5,599 nucleotides of DNA, taken from assembly GCA_030039695.1 (NCBI GenBank), contig JASHVB010000649.1, forward strand, positions 1 to 5,599. The letters run 5' to 3'. Below the pieces are notes generated by a model. The model was not told the origin of the DNA. It saw nothing but the letters and a program-made list of their open reading frames with translations, and made no database searches. Position numbers and translations under genes: made by a program. This document shows, piece by piece, positions 1-5,599 of this stretch (position 1 is its first letter; every line of letters starts with the position of its first letter). This DNA comes from Acetobacteraceae bacterium (GTDB lineage Bacteria; Pseudomonadota; Alphaproteobacteria; Acetobacterales; Acetobacteraceae).

Positions 1-1343
1 CTTGGGGCGAAGTGGGCCAGGGCCGGCTGCTCGATGATCCGACGCGTCAGGCGAACGGCCTCAACCGCCACGATCCGGTCACTCTCCGTCGAGAGGTAAT
101 TCGGGTGGATGGCGGGCGCGTCGGCCGGGTTTTTGGAAACGATGTGCACGGTGCCCCGGCTATCGGGATGGACGTTGGTGACACTTGCAGTGAAGGCCGG
201 GAACGGGTCGAGATCGCCCTCGAACGCGGCAAGGCTGAGGGGTTGGATGTGATATTCGAGGTTGGATGTGGCGAAGCGTGAGTTCGACTTCGTGAAGATG
301 CCGAGCTGACTCGGCGCCATGGACATCGGCCCCGACTGGCTGACAGCGTACTCAAGGCCTATCATGGCCTTTCCCCATATTGAATGAACGCGCGTGTTGA
401 GCGTGTCGGCGCCTTCGACCCTATACGCGCAGCGGATCTGCAGGTGGTCCTGGAAGTTTTCGCCGACGCCTGGCAGGTGGTGGACCGTGTCGATCCCGAG
501 GGCCTTCAGGAGATCACCATTACCGATACCGGACCGCTCGAGGACTGCTGGCGATCCAACCGTGCCGCCTGACAGGACGACCTCTCCACGGGCCCGAGCG
601 ACATACTTCTTTCCCTCGACCTCGAATTGCACACCAACTGCGCGGCCGTCCTCGATAACCACGCGATACACGAGCGCCAGGGTTTGCAGCCGGAGATTCG
701 GGCGGTGCAGCACGGGACGCAGGAAAGCGTCAGCGGCACTCCATCGCCAGCCATGCCTTTGGGTCACCTGGAAGTAGGATGACCCGGTGTTGTCTCCGCG
801 GTTGAAGTCATCAATCTTTGCGATTCCACACTGCTCGGCGGCGTCGCGGAACGCGTCGAGCAGGTCCCAGCGCAGGCGTTGCTTCTCGACACGTAGTTCA
901 CCACCGGCGCCGTGGAATTCGCTCGCACCCGCGAAATGATCTTCGACCTTCATGAAATGCGGGAGGACGTCCTCCCAACCCCATCCGACGTTTCCAGCCT
1001 GGCGCCAACTGTCGTAGTTGGCGCTCTGACCGCGCATGTAAATCATGCCGTTAAGCGAGGACGAGCCACCAAGAACTCTGCCACGCGGATAGTTGATCCG
1101 CCTGTTTCCGAGACGCGCCTCAGGTTCCGTCTTGAAGCACCAGTCGGTACGCGGATTCCCCATCGTGTACAGATAACCAACGGGGATATGGATCCAGATG
1201 TAGTCGTCTTGACCGCCCGCCTCGAGCAGAAGAACCTTATTGCGAACGTCAGCAGAAAGGCGATTCGCGAGCACGCAGCCCGCACTTCCCGCGCCGATTA
1301 CGATGTAATCGAATTCGCCGAAAACTTCGTCCATGGTTTGCAT
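1..1343 (-). CDS. GMC-family FAD oxidoreductase (choline/alcohol dehydrogenase-like), 3' end beyond window
   Basis: This encodes 447 residues in one unbroken frame and continues past the left edge. GMC flavoproteins oxidise primary alcohols such as choline or aliphatic/aromatic alcohols to aldehydes using bound FAD; the substrate cannot be read from this sequence. Visible family marks are the N-terminal ADP-binding loop GAGSAG (residues 17-22) followed by VLLLEAGG (37-44), the first GMC signature [11 protein letters not shown] (88-98), the second signature [16 protein letters not shown] (259-274), and [11 protein letters not shown] (291-301). The C-terminal substrate-side part with the catalytic His and His/Asn pair should lie outside the window; about 80-100 residues are missing compared with the usual 530-550. 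The start at 1343 has a GGAG box at 1353-1356 (9 nt spacing), and an in-frame TAG two codons upstream rules out a longer start. An ATG at 1334 is the only near alternative. The family call is firm; the substrate is unknown. Confidence 0.95.
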   Translation of the reverse strand, partial: MQTMDEVFGEFDYIVIGAGSAGCVLANRLSADVRNKVLLLEAGGQDDYIWIHIPVGYLYTMGNPRTDWCFKTEPEARLGNRRINYPRGRVLGGSSSLNGMIYMRGQSANYDSWRQAGNVGWGWEDVLPHFMKVEDHFAGASEFHGAGGELRVEKQRLRWDLLDAFRDAAEQCGIAKIDDFNRGDNTGSSYFQVTQRHGWRWSAADAFLRPVLHRPNLRLQTLALVYRVVIEDGRAVGVQFEVEGKKYVARARGEVVLSGGTVGSPAVLERSGIGNGDLLKALGIDTVHHLPGVGENFQDHLQIRCAYRVEGADTLNTRVHSIWGKAMIGLEYAVSQSGPMSMAPSQLGIFTKSNSRFATSNLEYHIQPLSLAAFEGDLDPFPAFTASVTNVHPDSRGTVHIVSKNPADAPAIHPNYLSTESDRIVAVEAVRLTRRIIEQPALAHFAP

Positions 1344-1532
1344 ACTCTACAACTCCGCGAAATTGGGCCGCGCCACCGGTCGATCCGCACACGAGCCTGT
1401 ATCGCCTCACACCGATCGCCTTTGCCACCTGCCCCACAAAGGGGCATAGCCAGAACAGACTAACCATCGTCCTTCGGCGCTGCTTCCGTTAGTTTGCCAC
1501 AGACCCACAAATTACCACCTCCGGATCGAAGC

Positions 1533-1682
1533 TCAGTGTTCGACGGTCATGAGATAAGCCACAACGCCGTGGACCGAATACACGCTCTCCGGCAGATAGT
1601 CTTCCGCTAACTGCCAAAGCTGGCACGACTCGCCCCGCTCACGCGGCTCAGCAGGGGTGGATCGAGATTTTGCTGTGTGGGA
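1533..1682 (-). pseudogene. Orphan C-terminal coding fragment, unknown family
   Basis: This is a 49-codon open stretch ending in TGA, with no start codon, preceded in frame by a TGA at 1683-1685. Its second half reads like real protein: CQLWQLAEDYLPESVYSVHG, then VVAYLMTVEH and the stop. About three quarters of the codons in that part end in G or C, as in the intact genes of the window. I do not recognise the family. The likeliest reading is the tail of a gene whose front was lost or frameshifted. It lies between the GMC oxidoreductase start and another minus-strand fragment. It could also be a chance open frame in GC-rich DNA. Confidence 0.3.
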
Positions 1683-1775
1683 TCACAAAGAGAGCATGAG
1701 GATCCCTGGGGCGCCCTGGATGTCAGGCTGTAGGTAAATCAGTGAGTTGCAGATAAGGTGCAGAATTGCTGTAGG

Positions 1776-1898
1776 TTATCTCCAACAGCGAGCTGCGTCA
1801 GCCGGGATGTTCTTGACGACGAGTTCCTCGCCGGCCTCGACGCGACCCAAGTCTGTGAGGCGGCCCCACATCGCCAGCGGGGTCGGCGTGTCGCTCAT
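1776..1898 (-). CDS. Short hypothetical protein, probably a 3'-truncated gene
   Basis: This encodes 40 residues from an ATG at 1898 that has a strong GGAGGG box at 1906-1911 (7 nt spacing). The peptide begins MSDTPTPLAMWGRL and includes VEAGEELVVKNIPADA. About 80% of codons end in G or C, but A/T-ending codons cluster in the last eight (after NIPADA), which suggests the coding signal breaks off near 1800 and the stop at 1776 lies in foreign or decayed sequence. The frame also stays open upstream to an ATG at 1970, with similarly biased codons but no ribosome site there; an in-frame TAA just before that closes it. I do not recognise the family and assign no function. It may be a truncated gene rather than a functional small protein. 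Confidence 0.35.
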   Translation of the reverse strand: MSDTPTPLAMWGRLTDLGRVEAGEELVVKNIPADAARCWR

Positions 1899-2007
1899 GT
1901 CGTTTCCCTCCGCCGGCGTGGGCGGTCGCCAGTCACGCAGATCGGTATGGGTCAAGCCGAGCGTGTGCATTCGTTATCGATGAAGCCGGCGGGAGACATT
2001 TCTATCG

Positions 2008-2409
2008 GTGACCTACACCGGCCATGCGACGACCGCCATTCACGTTCGCAGATATTGCGGCAATATTGAGAAACGTGAGCGGCCAAACTCTCACCTTATT
2101 CGGAAGCAAATCTGTCAACCAGGTGTGTCCGATGCGACCTTCCGGGCTGCCTGCGCTGACCTGCTGAGCATGAGCCCTGGCCGGTACCACCGCTTGCGGC
2201 AGCTCAAGTCATTACGCGGCGAGCTGACACACGCCGATCCCCGAACCAACGATGGCATGAAAGTCATGAAGCGCTACCGCTTCACCGATTTCCATCGCTT
2301 CCTGGGGGAATATTGGCAGACCTTTGGGAGCTGCCGCCACTACCACCACGGCATACCTCGCGTTGATTGGAGATTGTACCTCCGCGCTGGACGGGAAGGC
2401 AATTTGTGA
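2008..2409 (+). pseudogene. AraC-family transcriptional regulator, degraded C-terminal DNA-binding domain only
   Basis: Residues 39-108 of this 133-residue frame follow the AraC C-terminal helix-turn-helix domain of the type common in rhizobia and relatives. The first HTH contains GVSDATFRAAC, followed by MSPGRYHRLRQLK, then ADP, then the second-HTH landmarks RYRF, RF and FG (positions 2122-2331). An intact member would be about 300 residues with a long N-terminal sensing domain; nothing like that precedes it, and the 2008 GTG start is arbitrary. The linker and second HTH are altered (DGMKVMK in place of the usual TVxEIA-type helix). After FGS the expected SPSATLR-type ending is missing and the frame runs on with no family resemblance to 2409. 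This suggests N-terminal loss plus indels. The domain identity is by eye. Confidence 0.6.
2040..2078. promoter_or_regulatory. Concentric double palindrome, operator-like
   Basis: Two inverted repeats share one centre at base 2059. The inner pair is ATATTGC (2052-2058) and GCAATAT (2060-2066), a perfect 15-bp palindrome around one G. The outer pair is TCACGTT (2040-2046) and AACGTGA (2072-2078). The two 5-base stretches between the arms are not complementary. The inner element has the ATA-N9-TAT shape seen in LysR-type regulator sites. It lies between the minus-strand coding piece beginning at 1898 or 1970 and the plus-strand AraC domain, so it may be an old operator of a divergent pair. The binding protein is unknown. 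Confidence 0.45.
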
Positions 2410-2722
2410 CCCCGTGCGTCCACTACCTCTGCGACAAGCCTTCCAGATTATACACAGTACCGAGGTAGACGGTGCTGATTGGCGCGATCTGCCCAGGAGC
2501 TCCGGGTGCTGGCCATCATTCGGCCCGGTGTGACGCAGACGCTCCTGATAGAATGAGTTTTGTCTGAGGCGAGCAGAGCCTGATCCGATCGGTGGCGAAG
2601 GAGAGTGGCGGTTTCACGTGCCGGTATGGACAGGTGGGTTGCACTACCGGCAATGCATCGATTTTGGTAAACACTCCGCGGATGCCTAAGCGGCGATGAC
2701 TTGCAAAGGAGGCTACTGCCCG
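2410..2722. other. Gene-free stretch upstream of the CopC gene
   Basis: I see no convincing coding region here. One 69-codon open frame covers 2324-2533 but resembles no family and overlaps the end of the AraC remnant. The stretch holds an inverted repeat at 2619-2652 and the ribosome site of the CopC gene at 2708-2712. I could not identify a clear -35/-10 pair. Confidence 0.5.
2619..2652. repeat. 8-bp perfect inverted repeat upstream of the CopC gene
   Basis: TGCCGGTA (2619-2626) and TACCGGCA (2645-2652) are exact reverse complements separated by 18 bases. The repeat ends 70 bp before the CopC start. The arms sit about 26 bp centre to centre, which fits a two-site operator or an RNA stem in the leader; no T-run follows, so it is not a standard terminator. 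The function is unknown. Confidence 0.4.
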
Positions 2723-3121
2723 ATGAACATGATCACAGATCGAATGCTGGGTAAACGGACCACAGTGCGGACCTTGGCGGTGATGATCGCGGCGCTCCTA
2801 ATATGGGGCCAGATGGCTGTCGCTGGCAGCCTTCATATGCGCGACACCGTGCCTGCTGCCGATGCCATCATACATGGGCGGCACGCAGAATATATAATTC
2901 GATTCGACGGGCCCGTGGATCACATTGCATCGCACATGGAGATCATGCAGTCCGACCGGGTTGTTCAATCGCTGACGCCTCTCGGTGACAGCGCGGTTGA
3001 TGTACTCTTCGCGTCGGGCGAGGCACCGCCTCCAGGTCGCTACTTGCTCCGCTGGCAGGCACGATCGGCAGTCGATGGAACAGTCTCAAGCGGCAGCATT
3101 CCGTTCTCCGTCACGCCATAG
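2723..3121 (+). CDS. Secreted CopC-domain protein with altered copper site
   Basis: This encodes 132 residues. CopC proteins are periplasmic beta-barrel copper binders that work with the membrane protein CopD or in copper resistance. Residues 15-34 form a hydrophobic signal segment ending in AVA, with cleavage likely near residue 34. The domain follows: PAADA (44-48), RFDGPV (60-65), then PPPGRYLLRWQARSAVDG (102-119) and SSGSIPFSV near the end, the typical CopC pattern at normal length. Classical CopC binds Cu(II) with an N-terminal His and a late Asp-x-His. Here the late motif reads DGT (118-120), and Ser36 stands where the first His is expected, so the classical site seems lost. His38, His51, His54, His67 and His71 could bind metal otherwise. 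The ATG at 2723 has GGAGG at 2708-2712 (10 nt spacing). An in-frame ATG at 2696 lacks such a site. No copD is seen nearby. Confidence 0.8.
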   Translation: MNMITDRMLGKRTTVRTLAVMIAALLIWGQMAVAGSLHMRDTVPAADAIIHGRHAEYIIRFDGPVDHIASHMEIMQSDRVVQSLTPLGDSAVDVLFASGEAPPPGRYLLRWQARSAVDGTVSSGSIPFSVTP

Positions 3122-3514
3122 CCTAACTCTCGGCACCCTGCGCGTGGAGCAGCGACGCTATGTTGCCGATTTTGCATAGCCGTACGAGTGCTCCTGCCAT
3201 TAGTCTTGCATAAAGTTCGGGGGCTCGGCCACTCCTGCGACGGGCCCCAAGGTGGTAAGGTGCGTAGCTATGAGCATACGCCATGAATTTCGCGTCCGTC
3301 CCACTTCGCTTCCACCTTTTGTGTTCTTCGGATGGTGTGCTACATGTGAAGGAACAGAGGCAAATTCCCGGAAGGACTTCGTCTTGGTGATGACCTCGAA
3401 TGGCAGACTTGACGTGACTCTGTTCGATGTCATAGCGAGGGCGTTCTCAAGAGAATGCCCACGTCCTCTTGCACACAACTGAGCTTGGTCGTCGGCTAAA
3501 CAGGACAAACAGTC
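3122..3514. other. Gene-poor stretch between the two exported-protein genes
   Basis: Two overlapping open frames exist: plus 3252-3482 (GTG start) and minus 3200-3550. Neither resembles a known family or has a good ribosome site, and they lie largely on top of each other, so I leave both out. The stretch contains the dyad at 3439-3460 and the ribosome site for the downstream gene. There is no clear terminator after the CopC gene. Confidence 0.4.
3439..3460. promoter_or_regulatory. 22-bp near-perfect dyad upstream of the surface-antigen-like gene
   Basis: GGGCGTTCTC (3439-3448), AA, then GAGAATGCCC (3451-3460). The arms are complementary at nine of ten positions, and the odd pair is a G-T. 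The central TTCTCAAGAGAA is a perfect 12-bp palindrome. The dyad ends 54 bp before the ATG at 3515, a suitable place for an operator. As RNA it would fold into a nine-pair stem with a CAAG loop, but no U-run follows, so a simple terminator is unlikely. Confidence 0.45.
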
Positions 3515-3910
3515 ATGAAATCGCGGGACTGGCCCCGAATTGTTCAACATATCGTAGCGGTCGCCGTGGGCTTTATTTTGCTGATGCCGATTGCCGTGGA
3601 TGCCCAGTTGTCCGAGTTTTATCCGATCACCGGCGACGCAGTGTCGTTGGACAATGCGGATTTCATGGCGTTGATTGATGCTGCCAACGGGCTTCTGAGG
3701 CGACCCCGCCTCTCGCTAGGAGACAAGATCAGCTGGCGGAACGGGCAGACAGGGTCTCACGGGACGATTGTCGTGACAAATACGTTCCATCATGAAGCGT
3801 GGCTCTGTCATACGCTCACCTACAATACAAGCCCAGCGTCTGCTTCGTCGACCAACTCCATCAGACTTAGGTGGTGCAAGACGCCGGATGGTTGGAGAAT
3901 TCTGTCGTAA
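3515..3910 (+). CDS. Secreted 17-kDa surface-antigen-like protein
   Basis: This encodes 131 residues. The N-terminus is a signal peptide: basic residues (Lys2, Arg4, Arg8), a hydrophobic core at 12-27, then AVDA with cleavage likely after Ala30. There is no lipobox Cys, unlike many relatives that are outer-membrane lipoproteins. The C-terminal half (about 69-131) matches the RT0821/Lpp0805 surface-antigen pattern: GDKISWRNGQTGSHGT (69-84), then a segment with Cys98 and a second with WCKTPDGWRILS (120-131). In that family the two segments carry conserved cysteines, here Cys98 and Cys121. The molecular role of the family is poorly known; an envelope location is expected. The start has AGGA at 3502-3505 (9 nt spacing). 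The gene appears to stand alone, with a dyad upstream. The family call is by eye and fairly confident. Confidence 0.7.
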   Translation: MKSRDWPRIVQHIVAVAVGFILLMPIAVDAQLSEFYPITGDAVSLDNADFMALIDAANGLLRRPRLSLGDKISWRNGQTGSHGTIVVTNTFHHEAWLCHTLTYNTSPASASSTNSIRLRWCKTPDGWRILS

Positions 3911-4181
3911 GCTGCCCTTTCTTCGCTTCTGCCGACCCATGCGGGGTACTCACTGCTACCCGGTACACTCAGCACAAAATGCTCCGCGAACCAGCTGGGC
4001 AGACTCTTCATGCACCAATCGGCGGCCCACCCCGGCTATCGTTGACGCGGCGGCCGAACGTTTGGGTTTGTGCAAGTAGCAATGTCCTGCAGTCATGCCG
4101 GAAAGACTGATAGTCTGTTGCGGAGGATCCTCTCACCCACGAGGAGCTTCCGACGCCTTGCGATCTTTCTCTGCAGATGGA
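3911..4181. other. Non-coding or unrecognised stretch before the Tn3-type end
   Basis: No coding region is recognised between the surface-antigen-like gene and the transposon end. Several short frames are open, but none has a ribosome site or family resemblance. A small stem (AGACT-GAT-AGTCT, around 4106) is too short to interpret. No terminator with a T-run was found. Confidence 0.4.
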
Positions 4182-4217
4182 GGGGGTAGCGTCGCTTGTT
4201 CGCTAAACAACGCTAAG
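4182..4217 (+). repeat. Putative left terminal inverted repeat of a Tn3-family transposon
   Basis: The 36-base element begins GGGGG and ends ACGCTAAG. Tn3-family terminal repeats are typically about 38 bp, begin GGGG and end in ACGCTAAG or a close form. It lies 198 bp before the transposase start and points towards it, as expected for a left end. No matching opposite copy (beginning CTTAGCGT and ending CCCCC) was found in the window, so the partner end is missing or further away. Confidence 0.55.
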
Positions 4218-4562
4218 AGCCAACATTTGCGAACGAGCTATTGGCGACTCGAACGAGGTCAGCGCCGTAGAGCGGGTTTTCCCACATTGCGCGGGACCTG
4301 TGCCTCACCCATGCTCCACTGGGCCGAGACGTGGGCGCGCGGGCATTGCTCGTTCGACGTTCGTTTCCGAACGGCATGCTGGATCGGCTCCCGGCCATTT
4401 TGGCAGGGGACAGGGATGACACAGCGACGGCTGCTGACCGATGAAGAACAACAGGCGCTTTTTGCCATTCCGCTTGGCCCTGACGGCATGGCGCGACGCT
4501 TCACCCTCTTTCGAGCGGATAGGGAGCTTGTGGCGGCTCGGTGCGGGGATGCCAACCACAGC
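4182..4562 (+). mobile_element. Truncated Tn3-family transposon remnant (left end)
   Basis: This comprises the left terminal-repeat-like sequence, about 200 bp of leader with repeated CGAACGAG octamers, and the first 48 or so codons of tnpA. The element is cut off near 4562, and what follows resembles neither transposase nor resolvase. It is therefore immobile on its own. The boundary on the right is set by where family similarity stops, so it is approximate. Confidence 0.6.
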
Positions 4563-4697
4563 GAAGTCAATCCGGAGTTCGGCGAGCGCGCTGCACGGGG
4601 GTCCGGTGGCAACGGAACCGAAAGTTCGATTGGTCGAGGCGCCGCCTTGTCGCTATCACGTTCCATCCGGAGCGCGGGCATCGACCACGCAGCCTAA
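4416..4697 (+). pseudogene. tnpA: Tn3-family transposase, N-terminal fragment
   Basis: This is a frame of 93 residues. The first 48 match the start of the N-terminal DUF4158 domain of Tn3-family transposases: RRLLTDEEQQALFAIP (4-19), RRFTLFRADRELVAARCGDAN (27-47, usually followed by LGFAVQL). The full protein is close to 1000 residues and cuts DNA at the transposon ends with a C-terminal DDE domain. Here the resemblance stops after GDANH at about 4562, and the remaining 45 codons are a Ser/Gly/Arg-rich readout with no family similarity. The start has AGGGG at 4405-4409 (6 nt spacing). The open frame also extends upstream to an ATG at 4095, but that would cross the terminal repeat and is not credible. 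The stop overlaps the stop of the facing dioxygenase gene. Confidence 0.75.
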
Positions 4698-5342
4698 GAT
4701 GCAGGAATGTTCTGCAAAGACGCAAACTCCAGCAACAGGTTGCGGACGTACTCGCGCCAACGAACAACATGCGCGTCGCTCTTTAGGCGGAAGTACACTA
4801 CGCGCCGGACGTCGGCGGACTGGTTGCCGCCCATGTTGTGGCCGAGCACGTGATGCCCGAGAAAGAGGTCTCCGGCTCGTCCCACGACCTGCTCCGGGGG
4901 GCGCCATTGGGTAAGCGGGGTGTTCCAGGTCGAGCAAGGCATCCGGCCCATGGTCAGTCAGATAGGTAGCGCAAACGTGGTGCAAGCCGGGCCAAACCCA
5001 CAGGTTGCCCATGTCGGGCCGAGGCTGGTCCGTGAGGAATAAGCCCGCGAGCAGCGTGAACGTTCCAGGCCGGCCGCTTGGCTCGGTAACGGAAATACCG
5101 TCCAGATGCAGGCCTCCTGGCCGATGCGGGAAGGGAGGGATGTTGATTGAAATCTGAGCTTGCCGCGGCGCAACGAGTTGCAGCGGCTCGATGAGGGCGG
5201 AAATGACGTGAATGGCGTCGCTGTCGGTCCGCAGCGACAGAAGCGGGTTGGGCGCCTCAAGGTCGTTGACCCAGTAGCCAGGGAAGCCGCGTTTATCTGC
5301 CGGCGTGGGGTCTTTCGCGATCATGCGATCCGCTTCCGCCAT
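4694..5342 (-). pseudogene. Phytanoyl-CoA dioxygenase-like Fe(II)/2-oxoglutarate oxygenase, frameshifted
   Basis: The family hydroxylates small organic substrates using Fe(II), O2 and 2-oxoglutarate. Reading from 5342, the first part gives RGFPGYWVNDL (18-28), PPFPHRPGGLHLDGI (69-83, with the HxD iron ligands His79/Asp81) and NLWVWPGLHH (113-122). The frame then shifts by one base in a six-G run (plus 4896-4901). With five instead of six, it continues as EQVVGRAGDLFLGHHVLGHN, then RRVVYFRL, to the TAG at 4694, about 215 residues in total. His168 and Arg179 of the joined protein fit the third iron ligand and the 2-oxoglutarate-binding Arg; their spacing from Asp81 (87 and 98) equals that recalled for human phytanoyl-CoA hydroxylase (Asp177, His264, Arg275). 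Unshifted, the frame ends at 4656 and lacks the last ligand. The N-terminal segment also looks missing: an in-frame TGA lies at 5382-5384, and no good ribosome site precedes 5342. Confidence 0.75.
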
Positions 5343-5508
5343 CGCCGATGTCGCGTTGCCGCAATTGATGAGACTGCAGAATCACCGAAAACAGGAGCCT
5401 GCGATTGCCGCATGAACTGAGAAATTGCTGTCTATCTGAGAATTCGGTTGGTCTTGCTACTGCAAATGTGGGAATTCCTGCCTGCAACGTGCTGCAAGGT
5501 CGGCGCTG

Positions 5509-5599
5509 ATGTCCGACGATGCTGAGGACGATGCGGGCTGGATTGAGGCTTGCAGCCGCGACTACTCGACTGGGCTGCAGCGCTTTCTAACCTCCGACC
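5509..5599 (+). CDS. Possible start of a hypothetical protein, runs off the right edge
   Basis: An ATG at 5509 with AAGG at 5496-5499 (9 nt spacing) opens a frame of 30 residues that is still open at the window end. It begins MSDDAEDDAGWIEAC and is acidic at the start. It lies divergent from the dioxygenase-like gene, with about 165 bp between the starts. It is too short to assign a family, and could be chance. Confidence 0.4.
   Translation, partial: MSDDAEDDAGWIEACSRDYSTGLQRFLTSD

Noticed and set aside
912..1463. 183-codon plus-strand open frame
   Set aside because: It is antisense to the GMC oxidoreductase, whose signatures are clear on the other strand.
3222..3247. GGGGC ... GCCCC stem after the CopC gene as a terminator
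   Set aside because: Only five pairs with a long loop, about 100 bp after the stop and no T-run.
3200..3550. 116-codon minus-strand open frame and the overlapping plus-strand frame at 3252-3482
   Set aside because: Neither resembles a known protein or has a good ribosome site, they overlap each other, and the minus frame runs into the surface-antigen-like gene.
3944..3962. GGGTA ... TACCC stem after the surface-antigen-like gene as a terminator
   Set aside because: The short stem has no following T-run; likely chance.
4095..4415. Upstream extension of the transposase frame to an ATG at 4095
   Set aside because: It would read through the terminal repeat; the family start with MTQRRLL and a ribosome site is at 4416.
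4259..4681. 140-codon minus-strand open frame
   Set aside because: It is antisense to the transposase fragment, rich in Arg, Ser and Pro as expected for a shadow frame, with no family resemblance.
1..5599. A coherent new multi-gene system
   Set aside because: The intact genes belong to unrelated known families, are spaced apart with separate signals, and the remaining pieces are fragments. Nothing shows that they act together.

Overview
This 5.6 kb window looks like a decaying accessory stretch of a moderately GC-rich proteobacterial genome. The style of the AraC-type domain, the 17-kDa-antigen-type protein and the Tn3-type transposase start suggest an alphaproteobacterium. That placement is inferred from family style, not from a marker gene. 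I see no rRNA, tRNA, CRISPR array or replication origin.

Layout: positions 1-1343 (minus strand) hold most of an intact GMC-family FAD oxidoreductase that runs off the left edge. Positions about 1500-2410 are a graveyard: two short minus-strand coding-like pieces of unknown family, and a plus-strand AraC-family DNA-binding domain that has lost its N-terminal half. A concentric double palindrome (2040-2078) lies between the minus-strand piece and the AraC domain. Positions 2723-3121 encode a small secreted CopC-domain protein that appears to have lost both histidines of the classical Cu(II) site. Positions 3515-3910 encode a secreted 17-kDa surface-antigen-like protein. Each of these two genes has an inverted repeat upstream.

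Positions 4182-4562 are the left end of a Tn3-family transposon: a terminal-repeat-like sequence, about 200 bp of leader, and the first 48 or so codons of tnpA, after which similarity stops. On the opposite strand, 4694-5342 is a phytanoyl-CoA dioxygenase-like Fe(II)/2-oxoglutarate enzyme. It is split by a single-base shift in a run of six G's and seems to lack its N-terminal segment. At the right edge a new plus-strand gene may begin at 5509.

The genes do not form an obvious pathway. The two exported proteins look like single-gene units with their own upstream signals, and the rest is fragments left by transposition and decay. I found no convincing new multi-gene system. The most checkable points are the homopolymer frameshift, the altered CopC metal site, the Tn3 remnant and the three dyad sites.
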